DNA from: Cristatella mucedo | Lineage: Eukaryota > Bryozoa > Phylactolaemata > Cristatellidae | Direction: 5' to 3' | Length of the DNA stretch: 64,000 nucleotides | Assembly (NCBI GenBank): GCA_009760855.2 | Contig: WPIO01000023.1 | Span: 2,517,501-2,581,500 of the forward strand | In this document: positions 1 to 60,128 of the stretch, piece by piece | Layout of the letters: each line of letters opens with the position of its first letter | Position numbering within the stretch: the stretch's first letter is position 1 | The notes under the pieces: generated by a model | Database searches by the model: none | What the model was told of the DNA's origin: nothing | What the model saw: only the letters and a program-made list of their open reading frames with translations | Made by a program: the position numbers and the translations under genes

Positions 1-598
<598 letters not shown>

Positions 599-599
599 T

Positions 600-1060
600 G
601 CATGTATGTATCTTCGTCTGTAAATCCACAAAGCCACAGAGACTGTGTGGGTGTTACGCAGGAGAGTTTTGTAAAGCGCTCTCATAGGCAGCCTAAGCGG
701 CTTTCGATACGCATTCGGTAGCCAACAGACTTCATCTCACGCAACAAAGAGAAAGTGGGAAGCATAGCAGAGTCAAGAGAGCAGTTGAGGTCGTGAGTAG
801 CAGCTCAGAATCGCTGGAAAGGATGAGCCATAGTCGGCAGCAGGAGAGTAGTTGTCGTTGCGTAAGAATCATGAAAGCGAGTTCCACAGTCTAGGACCTG
901 CAGAGGCAAAGCTTCTGTCGCCAACGGTCTTTAGGCAGAGGAATGGAGCAGCTCATTTATTGTCCATACAGGATCCGAGGGCACGAAGAGGCTGAAACTG
1001 GTGCAGCAGTTCAGCTAGGTATGGAGGATCCAAGCCGTGGTGGGCCTTGTGGGTCAGCGT
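600..1060 (-). mobile_element. LINE-B remnant (copy B1), RT C-terminal region and 3' end
   Basis: On the minus strand, 1050-950 reads as HGLDPPYLAELLHQFQPLRA, the family phrase YKALHGLAPPYLxELLxxYxPxRxLRS at the C terminus of CR1/L2-type LINE proteins. About 860-890 encodes a G-P-R-L-W-N-S-L-type phrase in a degraded frame. The 3' end (690-605, with AAACTCTCCTG and GGAGATACAT-like sequence) recurs at 20.2, 29.4 and 57.4 kb. Confidence 0.75.
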
Positions 1061-1679
1061 GTGTGCGTGTGGGTGTGTGAGGGGTGTTTTCTGCATGTAT
1101 TCATGGGTGAAGAGAGGAAGATGGAGAAAGCAGACAGACCGCTCGTGCATACCCCGGCTGGTGTCATTCGTGTTCAGCTACATCTATAAAGGGTATGCTT
1201 TCTAGTATGCCCACTCCAAATAGAGCCTGAGTTACCTCTTCCCTAGTTCGGTCGCTTTTGGACCTTAGCGATTACTTTTTTTCATGCTTGAGTCAAGAAT
1301 GATGTGTGACTGCTCACTGTTCTGCCAGTGACTAGCTGTTTTTTTTTTATCTATTTTCTAGCTTAGTGAAAGTCCACCAATTCGTGGATCAGCGCGATCT
1401 CTCTCCTGGATTGTTTCTCCGTCAAGTACCGAGCTGGACGTCGTGCGGCTGTTTAAGGTGTGGCCTGCGTTGCTTCGTTTAGATGCCACGGGTCGTATCT
1501 GCCCCAATTTGCTTCACTGGCATGTGTCCTGCTGGTTCAGCTAGCATCAGTGTAGTGGTGTCTGCCTGTAATGTAGGCCTGCTGTTCTGTAACGATTTGT
1601 CTTTACGTGATTACGTTGTCTCCACTTTCTAGTCAGCCTACTTTCAGTTAAGGAGCATTTCCAAAATCAAGGTCTGCTT

Positions 1680-2250
1680 AGATGCTAGTATTTCAGCCAA
1701 ACTAGCTCATGCGTTTTTGACATCACATTGAGATTATTGCAATTCCCTTTATTTAGGACTCCCGGCCTGCACTCTTGATCGAATACTGGTAGTGCAACAC
1801 TCAGTGGCTCGTTCTGTGTGTCGTCAAAGACGTTGCTGCCACATTGCACCACTCCTGTCTGAGCATCAGGGGCTCTCTATTTAGCATTGAATCGATTTCA
1901 AAATCCTCCGTCGGGTTTAACAGGTCACTTTACTTGCTTGCACCTGCCTAACTAGCTTACCTTGGTCCTCCAGCGCACTCTTACATCACCTGCTCCTCAG
2001 TCATCTTAACGTCCCTAACGCTTAGTTGAAATCTTTTGGTGAGCAAGCCTTCAGCTCGAATGCACCAATGGCCTGGAACTCGCTTTCGGGTACTGCCACT
2101 ACCTGCAATGACCTTCAATTCTAAGCTCGAGATGCATCCTGATGCTCCGGAGTAGCTTTGCTTTCTCCCCGGCGACATGACCTTTTTTTTTATTCCTGCT
2201 CACAGTGCATTTTACTAGCCATATGTCTTACTAACCGGTGTCCATGAGTT
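1680..2250 (+). mobile_element. Degraded LINE-A fragment (copy A1)
   Basis: Many frame breaks, but DNA and broken frames follow LINE-A: KLVHAFVTSRLDFCNSLL-like near 1705, LVQNSAARLVCR-like near 1795 and W-N-S-L near 2070. It contains only the region after the RT core. Old insertion, 5' truncated. Confidence 0.7.
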
Positions 2251-2489
2251 TATAAAGTTTGCTTTTTTATGCTGGCTTAAGCACATTGTTTATTTCCTTC
2301 TGTATGTTTGACCTAGTGTGACTCAGAAATCGGAAAATCGATCCCTTTAAAGGAGCTCTGCCAGCATATCTCCTGTAGCATCTGCACGTGATCGGACTGC
2401 CCTGCTCCAAAGTGAACTTTCACTAGACTGGCTCTGGCTCCACACTGGCTCCACAGTCAAGCCTGCCTTCATTTAGCTACATGGAATTG

Positions 2490-3285
2490 CAAAAAGATTC
2501 ACGCCTGTTTAGATAGGGAAACCGCATCTAAGTTGGTCCATGTATTTAGGACATTCCATCTTGACTTCTTTAACTCACTCTTTGCATGTCCTCTGGCCAA
2601 TACAATCAGGCACTTACAGTTGGTGCAAAACTGCAGTCACTCTTCTTTATCTGTCGTGAGTATAATAGTCGCCACATCACACCACTTCTAGCCGACCTTC
2701 GTTGGCTCCCAATCGATGTCAAGGTTGTGTCACTGACTTTTAAGTCCCTTCATTCTCAGGCTCCAGCCTAAGTATTCGAACTACTCCTTCAATCAGGCTG
2801 GGCATCACATCACAGGCTCTTCTGACCAAACTTGTTTAGGTATGTCTCGAACCCACCTTAAATCCTTTAGGTACCGTAGCTTTAGTTTGCATGCTCCCAA
2901 AGCCCGGAACTCACTTCCAACTGAGTCACAAGATCCCGTGACTGAGACAGTTAAAAAGAAAGCTAACAATGCACCTGTTCCCCACAGCATTTTCTAGGTC
3001 CTTGTGAATTATTCTTTATGATTTTATGCTTGCTGAAATGAAGTATGTTATCACTAACCATATTGGCACGTGTTCCTTACAGCACATTAAAGTAACTAGA
3101 AAGATTAAGATAGAGATTAGGTTCTCTCATGGTAGTATGAAAATGTACTGTTATTATGATTAGTATGCCTTGTGTGAAACTAACCCTTGGTTATCGATTC
3201 TCTGGCATCGAGCTATAAAGCACTTGGATAGAGAGTAAGTTCTCTTATGGCATTATGTGAATTACCTATTGTCATTAATATGTCT
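2490..3285 (+). mobile_element. Degraded LINE-A fragment (copy A2) with 3' ends
   Basis: Begins like ACLDRETASKLVHV (2497) and continues with the LQLVQN segment (2620), HITPLLADLRWLPI (2676) and SLHSQAPA (2748). Two degraded 3'-end-like stretches (TAGATTAGGTTCTCTCAT at ~3110 and GAGTAAGTTCTCTTATGG at ~3230) follow, perhaps from two insertions. Stops and frameshifts throughout. Confidence 0.75.
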
Positions 3286-3299
3286 GTCTTGTGAAACCT

Positions 3300-4262
3300 A
3301 TTTAGTGATCATTGACAAAGCATTGCCGTAATGCTAGAGGTATAGGAGTTAGGGAAATGGCTTGGTCTCTATGTTTCGTCTGTGTAAGGCTCTGACATCT
3401 TTCTGGATTATGCCATATCGAAATGCAAATGTGAAACGGATGGGATTGAACATCTGAACTGTATGCATGCATACCGGCCAAAAACCTTTTTGTTCTCACA
3501 CTGGCAAGTAAGTGTTATTTATGTTTAATTCGTTGTCAATCTCACATTGATAAGTTGCTGATAAAATTTGGTGGACCAATCGAAATTCTCTCAGCTAATG
3601 TTCTTGCTGCTCTTAAAGATACTAAAGGACTGCAGTTGGTTAAACCATCAGAGGCACCCACCACTGGCTGTCAGCTTGTTTTTGCATCCTCAGATTGGCA
3701 GCAGACCTCGGGTAAAGCCTATCTTGGGTTAAAGCTGGTCGTGGAGGCATTGTCATTCATGGAGTTAAAATATATGGGTCACAGTGCAGTGAGCAAAAGA
3801 CTTACAATGCAGTATAGTTTTGTGGGGCTCAAAATCAACACTTTTCTGCTATATATGCCTTTATTCAAATAATAAACAGTTTAGTATTTTTTACCGAATG
3901 CTCAGAGGACCTAAAGATGTGTAAATAGGTATTTGACCGGATCCCCCCCACTGGGTGTGGGCAAGGACTGTGAAGGCTAGTGCATAGACTCCATAAAGCT
4001 GTTTCGAAAATCCAGAGTAGCTTTTTCTATTGCTCTGGAATGTGCAGGGTAAAGGAACCAGGCTAGCACAGCTGTTGACTGCAATGACTGTTGGACCATG
4101 TATATGCTAAGCCTTTAGAGCACGCAGAGCATGTGATAGTATGCTTCCATATTACCATTACTTGTTTGCGCTCATATTTGTCTCACCTGCAAATGCTCCC
4201 AAGTGTTGTATTGAGCCCAATCATATAAAAAGTTGACTGTTTCAGTTCACACTTATATGCAG
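3300..4262 (+). other. Non-coding or unrecognised stretch with a 105-codon open frame
   Basis: An open frame at 3555-3872 (MLIKFGGPIEILSANVLA..., residues 1-105) matches no family I know and lacks ankyrin or VPS9 features. It is followed by AATAATAAACAG near 3870, which could serve as a polyadenylation signal. Nothing else is recognised. Confidence 0.4.
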
Positions 4263-31581
<27,319 letters not shown>

Positions 31582-32729
31582 GTGAGTCTCAGGTAGCATG
31601 GATTTTGTCTCCGGAGCTTGGCAATGCAGACCTGTCGGTTCCTCGACATGCCACTGTCTGTAAAGCTGATCAGACTGATCACAATCCAAGGCAAGAAACG
31701 CAGGAGCACAGTGTAGCATTGTTCACAAGTAGAAAGAGTAGTGAGGGGGCGCTATCCGAAAGAGTAAACAGGCAAGAGCAGAGGATAGGGACAGGCTGTG
31801 ACAGCACGAGAGATCGATAGACTGAGAGCCAGGCAGATTGAGCAAGATGGGAAAGAGAGGCAGAGACAGACAGGCAGAATCGGACTATCGGCTAAGTGGA
31901 TGCGAATTGCTGGCTTTGAATGATAAAAAAGCAGGAGTGCAGCACGGAAGCCAGAAAATCGTCCATTGCTGAACAGGTGGCACGAGTCAGTTGCAATCAA
32001 ATCGCACGAAAGTTGTGCGAGCCCCATGTGCAGCTGCGTGCTGTCAGTTTTCATGAAGCTGACATCAGGCGTCGTCATTTGCAGATCCACTGCCGATTGC
32101 CGTAGTCGCCACTTCCGACGGCGACCAGCTGCTGATGCCGGCGCTTGAGTGGCTGGGGTAGCGCTGCTCTGTGCAATGCGTGCCTCGATGGACCCACTGC
32201 CGCCATGGAAGACTAGCCCCTGGACGGTCGCTTAAATCTCAGGTTCCTCTATCAGTGGCAGCAGCAGCTGCGGCGGTGGCAGGCGATCCGTGACAACTGA
32301 ACACAGCCACCAGAGAGAGGTGACAGTGACAGTGAGGACGGACCACCGGCATCATCCTTGCCATTCGAGCATTTGGCGATGATGCCACACTGCCACGGAC
32401 AGTCGGTGGACGGCAGTTGCTCTTCGCCTCGTTTCGAATGCAACCGTGGAGCTGAAGTGCAACCTCTTATCTGTTTCGTTTAGCCAGTCTAAGAGCGAAC
32501 CTTGTGGGAGAGAGGGGTAATGCTCCATGCTTGCCAATAGCAGCAGCGGTGGCTAGCAACCTGCTGAGTGGCACGCAAAATACAAGCAACCAGTCCTGTT
32601 ATGTCGGGTCATGCCGATTTTGTCGAACACTTACTCAGCTGAGGTTGCCCCTTGCACGTCATGGCCGCCAGGTGCTTCGGATGCGCTGCTGCTGCTGCTT
32701 CTCACTCCCCTTCGAACGGAGGAGAGCGG
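31582..32729. other. Convergent intergenic region between ANKRD27 and GPR158-like gene
   Basis: Contains the possible read-through end of ANKRD27 (TAG at 31818-31820) and the 3' UTRs of both genes. I see no AATAAA on the plus strand here. An AATAAA on the plus strand at about 33058 lies inside the antisense GPCR exon, so overlapping transcripts are conceivable. Also CAG/CTG-rich. Confidence 0.5.
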
Positions 32730-54006
<21,277 letters not shown>

Positions 54007-54083
54007 CTGAGCAGTTGATAAGGTGCAAAAAATCAGATAAATCATGAGGTTTTGTGCCAAGTCCACAAGTGCGCTACGGGGAC

Positions 54084-54184
54084 CTGAATGCTTGCTTGCA
54101 GCCAGCTTTTGCTCCTAGCCAGCTTGCCCACCAAGAAATCAGACAAAAAGTCCCTGGCTTGGTGTGCTCTCACCCTCGCAAGCA
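54084..54184 (-). CDS. Candidate upstream exon of the GPR158-like gene
   Basis: Tentative. A 101-bp open segment after GCATTTTAG would read LARVRAHQARDFLSDFLVGK and SKSWLQASIQ, then join exon a in phase 0 across a 77-bp intron. HQARDFLSDFL faintly resembles the ATNFLNVML helix of the vertebrate Cache domain. The donor (CAG|GTCCCC) is weak and the similarity short. It could be chance. Confidence 0.25.
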
Positions 54185-54399
54185 CTAAAATGCAAGTGTA
54201 GGGAAGAGGGCCAAAGGATCCTGAACCCTTGGTTCGAAAAGGTGTGCTGGAAGCTTGACAGCCTGACACTCTTTGACTATTAACTCAAATAAATAGTGCA
54301 ATAATTCAAACTACAAGTAGACAATTGTTTGCAAAAGAGTGTGCTCGAACTACTAGAAGAGCTATATTTTTCATACAAAGCAGACGTGCCCTACTGCCT

Positions 54400-54468
54400 C
54401 TCTATAATTTAGATGTGCTCGAGTAGAACTGGCCGAGGTAACTTAACCACTGGGCCAAACCAGCACGG
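54400..54468 (-). mobile_element. SINE-2 head fragment
   Basis: Minus strand GGTTTGGCCCAGTGGTTAAG, then GGCCAGTTCTACTCGAGCACA. Only the tRNA-like head is recognisable. Confidence 0.5.
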
Positions 54469-54639
54469 TGAAGACTACCTCCGTTGTATAGTGGATAGCT
54501 AGGGGCTTTCGTTAGTGGTTGTCAATTTGTTACCTACTTAACTGGACCCTCTAGCTCCATTGTATACCGTGGAGGTACATCACTTCACCGACCCACTGGG
54601 CTCAGCTTGGTGCTTTAAAAGACAGGGTCATTGATTCTC

Positions 54640-55660
54640 TAGAGGGTCGTTAAATCTGGCCAGCAGCTGGTTACTCTGCTGAAGAGGCACCGGAGGGTGC
54701 AGAGGGAAAATTTCTCATTCTTCTGATGCTTGTGCAGGTCGGTGAGAATTGGTGCAGCTTGGCAGTTATGTCGTTCACAGCAGACAAGTCTAGCAGCTGA
54801 GTTTTGCACCAACTGTAAGCGCCTGATTCCATAGGGCGGTAGACTGGCAAGTGGTGAGTTACGAAAGCCAAGACGAGGTGTCACAAATGCATGGGTGAAT
54901 ACGGCTGTGGCATCATTATAAGTAGACACAGATTTTTCCAATAGTACATAGCTGAAAGTAGGCAGGCTTGACTGTGGAGCTGATGTAATCATCTAGTGAA
55001 AGATCATTTTGGAATAGAACACATAGATTGCATGCAGATGCTTATGGAGATATGCTAGCGCCAGCATATTTTAAAGGATGGGCCTATTTCCTATTTCCAG
55101 GTAGCACTGGTATAATGCTTAATTTGAGAGAGAGTGCTCTGCCATATAAGTGTAAATGTCAGCAATCCACTCTGCCAGGGAGCTAAGAGCTCAATGTGCA
55201 GAAATGTTGGGAGGGATCAAATAACTTGTACCGTTTCGTGTCATCGGCATAAGAAATAAAGCCTATATTGTGCTTGGTGATTACATCGACTAGAGGGAGG
55301 TAAATACATAAAGAGAAAATAAGTCCATCTGGAACAGATCTCTCGGGTACACAATTCTTTAAAGGCACCTGGGATGACTGTTACCAATTGACATCAATGG
55401 CCTCCCACAGAGATAGGATCTAAGCTATTGAAGTGCAGTGCCAGTAATGCCCATGTGAGATGAGAGACGTTCAAGAAGGACTCTGTCAAAAATGGTCTTA
55501 CATGCTGCCAATAGATCCAGCTGCACAGCAGAGAGACAGAGAGAATCTACCGACTTGCATCAGTTCTAACTCTGTGGAGGGATTAGCTTTAAAACTACAT
55601 CGGAAATAGCTTGGTTTGAAGTTATGATTTCGGAGTTTAGCTGGCATGTTCGACATGGCC
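54640..55660 (-). mobile_element. LINE-A copy A10, degraded
   Basis: Minus strand: YADD region ITKHNIGFISYADDTKRYKL at ~55280-55225, LVHAFVT-like AVFTHAFVTPRLGF at ~54895, RRLQLVQNSAARLVC at ~54830-54785. Many stops; both ends indistinct. Confidence 0.75.
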
Positions 55661-55846
55661 TCGCTGGCTGCTTCTTTGAAAACCCCTCAGGTTGGTGACA
55701 GCATGTGAATCGTCCTACGTTGACTCGGTAGCTTGGCGCATAGATCCACTAGCCACAGATTTGCATAAATGATCTCTGAGCCGATTTCAGATTATGCCCA
55801 GCTGCTCTGCACATGCCTGCTCCTCCTCATGGTCAAGGTCAACTGA

Positions 55847-55849
<3 letters not shown>

Positions 55850-55893
<44 letters not shown>
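55850..55893. repeat. (GA)n microsatellite
   Basis: About 21 GA units with a degenerate follow-on to 55930. Confidence 0.95.
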
Positions 55894-55896
<3 letters not shown>

Positions 55897-55930
55897 AGAA
55901 GAAAGCAGGAGAGAGCCAGAGAGAGAGATC

Positions 55931-57085
55931 TGTGTCAGGCTTTGAGAGTCAATTTCATATTTGGTGATTGTCAGTGGCTCTGCTTCGGCCAGTCGGCGGC
56001 TACGGCAGCAGCAACTCCTTTAACACCGGGTTGCAGCACTGCAGCTGCTGCTACTACTGCCTTACCCGGCACCAGTTCTGTGAGGGGAGTGGAGAGCAAC
56101 ACTGCATGAACTCGGGCAAGCTGGTACTCGGTGCAATCACTCGTGGTGAAACGATTTGCCTGCCTGGAAGAACAGCCACACTGTAGCTTCAGAGTTAATT
56201 GCCGACTGCCCCAGACAGACTTGCAGCCGGTCGAAGCAAGAAAAGAAATAGGATGCCCGGCAATGATGGTCCTAGGCAATTTCCTCTACAGTCCCACTGC
56301 TACGGCACGACCTGCCGGACGGCATGACCACTGCACACAGCCACTGGGCCCAGAGCTGCCCGAAGATAGACATTGCTGTTACGACATGGTTCCACGAGCT
56401 TCAGTATAATTAAGTGCATCAAAGCAGCACAAGCCACGAGAGAGAGAGGCCCTTGATGCGCTGAGCCATGGCAAAGGCTTGAGGTGCACCAAACACGGTG
56501 CATGTCAAACAAGAGCTTGGAGCCTTTGCTAAAAACAAGGAGCTTAATATTAGCAGCCCTCCGAGCTGAAAAGTTGCACACCTTCAGTCTTGCAAAGGGG
56601 ATCGAGAGGGAAAACGGTCCCTTGCTAATACCTCCGACACATGGCAATTAGCAGTAAACAGTTTTAGCAGTTTGTGTGTTCAATGGCTAGCTAAGAAACA
56701 ACATCTGGCCGGTAGTAGCCTTGGTAGCTACTTGAGGCTCATGCATCTAGAAAGTGCAGTATGCAGCATGAGGCTCATGCTCGAATGAACTCATTTGGCT
56801 ATTGGCATTATGCTGCACTACAGTACAGTTCATTTTTGCACATGCCAGAGTAGTACAGCTTTACCAGATTTAGCCACTACACCATGTTCACGAACTCAAA
56901 TTTCCAAAGCAGTTCCAAATTCGTTGGGTACCCATGGCCTACATAGTTCAAGCCTTGAGACACTGTGTAACAAGAGTAGCAGAAGCAGTATTAGTAGTGG
57001 CAGAAGCACTATCTTAGGCTGGCAAAAGACTTCTACAGTCCACTGAGATGATAGTGGTCTTAACTAGTTGTTGCAATAATGTCGG
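55931..57085. other. Upstream of the GPR158-like gene, no gene recognised
   Basis: Open frames such as 56300-56647 (minus) have no family match. The missing Cache exon(s) could lie here or further right but none was identified. Confidence 0.4.
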
Positions 57086-57089
57086 TTCT

Positions 57090-57455
57090 GATATCAGCAC
57101 TTTAAGATCACTGGCGACAAAAGCTTTTGCTCTGAAGGTCCTAGACTGTGGAACTCATTTCCACAATTCTTACACGGGATATGTATTATATTCTCCTGCT
57201 GCTGACTGTGGCACATCCTTTCTTGCCTTCCTCGGCTGCTGCTGCTTCCATGCTACGTCACTTCCTCGAGTGTCCTTCTGACTCAGCTGCGCTCCTCACT
57301 TTCTCTTTGTTGTGTGAGATTAAGTCTGCTTGTTTCCACGTGTTTACCAAAAACTGCTGAGGCTTTGAATGAGCTATAGAAAACACTTCTTCGTAACGCC
57401 CACGTAGTCTTTGTGGCTTTGTGAAGTTGCAGATGGAGATAAATCAAATTACAGA
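57090..57455 (+). mobile_element. LINE-B copy B4, C-terminal end and 3' UTR
   Basis: AAAGCTTTTGCTCTGAAGGT, CCTAGACTGTGGAACTCATT (cf. L-W-N-S-L) and the 3' end GCTATAGAAAACACTTCTTC, CCACGTAGTCTTTGTGGCTT, GGAGATAAATCAAATTACAG. Confidence 0.75.
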
Positions 57456-58047
57456 GTTAGTTGAAAACCCTTTGATCTTACTGGAATCTACATAATGCCG
57501 AGAGTAGTCGCGTATGAGCCAGCCCGAGCAATAAGACCTGGGAATCCTCCATTGATTTCCTTAACCACGATGCTCTTCGACTGCCAAATGGCCGTGTGAA
57601 GCTGCCGGTCAATCGTAGATGAGTATGTTTGCTACTCTCAGCTGGTGAATCGACAGAACAAGGCAGTAACAAAAAGTTATTCCCAATGGATGCTCAAGCA
57701 CACCGAGCAAAGACATCTTTGGATAGTGCATCAGCCATCTCTCACTTTAGAGCCGACACTTACTCTTTCCCTTCTCACTCCTCTTCTGGTACTTTTCGGC
57801 TAATCGTCCTCTCCCCTCCTCTTCCCTCTCTTGTCCTCTATAGAATAGACATGTTGGAGCAACAAGCTCTGGATCCACCCCTGGACCGACCCAGAAGGGG
57901 CTGCCCTGCTTGCAGCTAGGCAAACCTACCAGTTCCTCTACGAAACGACTTACTCGGGCAGGAGTTGGCTCCCCTCACTGGCCAATGCCCTCTCCCTCAC
58001 AGCTCCTTCCTTTTTTTTCGAAGTCTATCTTCCCATTTCTTCCCCTC

Positions 58048-58049
<2 letters not shown>

Positions 58050-58123
<74 letters not shown>

Positions 58124-58125
58124 AC
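58050..58125. repeat. (CT)n microsatellite
   Basis: About 35 CT units. Confidence 0.95.
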
Positions 58126-58217
58126 GTCCGATATCTTGCTCTGCTCTCTTTGCCTGTGCAGCTCTCGGTCTTGCCCTGTTTTATCTATATATCCATCTAT
58201 CTTTCTCTGTCTGTCTA

Positions 58218-58351
58218 TAATAATAATAATAATAATAATAATAATGTAGCACCCTCAGAGAACTAAACCTATTTCAGAGCTCTTTACATTTGCTGTAAAG
58301 GAAGCATGACGATATGGCTAGTGGTAACTTGCACAGTGTCAGCACTTTTTG

Positions 58352-58399
<48 letters not shown>

Positions 58400-58423
58400 T
58401 CTTTTCTTTCTCTCTCTCCCCGT

Positions 58424-58519
<96 letters not shown>

Positions 58520-58630
58520 TGCTCTCTTGCTCTCTCACTTTCTTTCTCCCTCTTTCCTCAGTAGACGAACATCCAGCATGGAGTTGTGGGCAAGAGAGTG
58601 AGTGCATGACTTGGTGAAAAATGCCATTAA
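58218..58630 (-). mobile_element. LINE-A-like 3' end carrying (CT)n, second locus
   Basis: (TAA)n 58218-58246, ACCCTCAGAGAACTAAACCT, GCTGTAAAGGAAGCATGACG and CACAGTGTCAGCAC (inverted LINE-A 3' UTR), then (CT)n 58354-58517 with TCTA and CTCC breaks, then AGACGAACATCCAGCATGGA and GTTGTGGGC as at 51.3 kb. Confidence 0.75.
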
Positions 58631-59950
58631 AGCCAGGTGGCAGATGCACCTACAGGGCAGCCACGTGGCTTATGTCAAATAGCTACAATTAGGCCAGAGC
58701 TGCACTGGAATGGGCGGTTCCCCTAGCTGAGAGAATTACTTGGTATCCCAAGTCAGCCGGCTGAAGCTGGCTGTCGAGTAGCAGATGCATACTTGTGGGA
58801 TGCCAAGGTAATTGCAGCTGTTTACAGAGTCTACGTAAGACTGTGCTGCATGGACCGCCGAGACCAAGTCTCGGCGGTCGAGCCGCAAGCAAGAAGAAGC
58901 GCTAATACAAGGAAAAAGCCGCCGATCTCCTAGGGAGTTATAGATATATATTAATTGACAAAGATCGGTTTTCGGGAGGTGGTCTATAAGTACGAACTGA
59001 CATAGGTAGAGGGTAGCCAGCCAGTGTCAATGGGTTTATTCAGGTAAAGCTATCTAGTGACTGCTATCGAGTCGCTTCTACAATATTCAGCAGCGATACA
59101 ACTCCCAGTGAGGCAATCGACAGGGCACTGTTGAAACGACATGTTGGAAATGTTTGAATCTGCTATGTCAGTTGAACTTATAACAGCGTGATAAAAAGCA
59201 GCAGCATGAAATATCGTCAGTCTGTCACAGGAGCAAGGCTGGAGATTGTATAATTGACTGGGGCTGGCTTTTCTTGCAGGAACCGTGCTATTGTAATGCC
59301 TAGCTGTACTGCTGCTGCCTTGTGCTAGTGAGTCACTATTTACTGAATCAGGAAGCTACCATTTTCAGCAAAACACTGATAGAGGTCAACCTAAAGGCTT
59401 ACATGAAATCTGATATAAATCTGGTCCTGCTTAAGATGAAGAAGAGATTTGAATCAATAAGACCTACTAGTAGCATGCCGTCTTTAACTTTAAGGAAGGT
59501 CAAGCCCGGCCAGTTTTAAGAAGCAAACCCACATATGTAACCACTGTCTTAAAATAATGATATGATGTTGCATGCATGCTTGGAGTCGGCTTGTACTAAA
59601 ACTGCAGTTAAACATGTTGCTGCTACTCACAGAAGTTTGATTCTAGGTGTTTGTAAATGAACAGAGCAGCCCCTTACTTTCGAATTTAATTTGTACAAAA
59701 GTTCACAAATAAAGCCAATTGAATTATGGAAATGAGGCTTAACATATAAATGACAAAGGCAACAAGTATAACTACTAGTGTCACAAGGAATTTTATACGT
59801 TTGACCATGAACCTTACTCATAGGTGCAAACACGGGGGGGGGGGGGGGGGCTTGTAGATCCCTCCACTAGGAACCTATTACAGTGGGCAAGCTCAGCTTG
59901 CCGGGCAGTATACTTACCACAAAACAAGCCATGTAACCTTCGATTAAATT
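58631..59950. other. No gene recognised; G17 tract
   Basis: A 65-codon open frame at 59322-59519 matches nothing known. A G17 homopolymer lies at 59834-59850. Confidence 0.45.
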
Positions 59951-59951
59951 G

Positions 59952-60128
59952 AATTAAATCCTAGCTGATTAAACAGCCTCTTTTTGTATAGCGACAGAAG
60001 AGCCTGTACGGCTATCACCAATGCTTACAGTGGCGATAAAGAATCGCCCACCGCAGGAATCGAACCCACGACTTCGGGACCGAGGTCGTGAAAGCAACCG
60101 CCTTACCTAGTGTGCCATCACGGTTCCT
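59952..60128 (-). mobile_element. SINE-1 copy 3
   Basis: Minus strand: CCGTGATGGCACACTAGGTA (A box TGGCACACTAGG), GTGGGTTCGATTCCTGCGG (perfect B box), TATCGCCACTG, GCTATACAAAAAGAGGCTG, TTTAATCAGCTAGGATTTAA. Best-preserved promoter boxes of the three copies. Confidence 0.9.
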
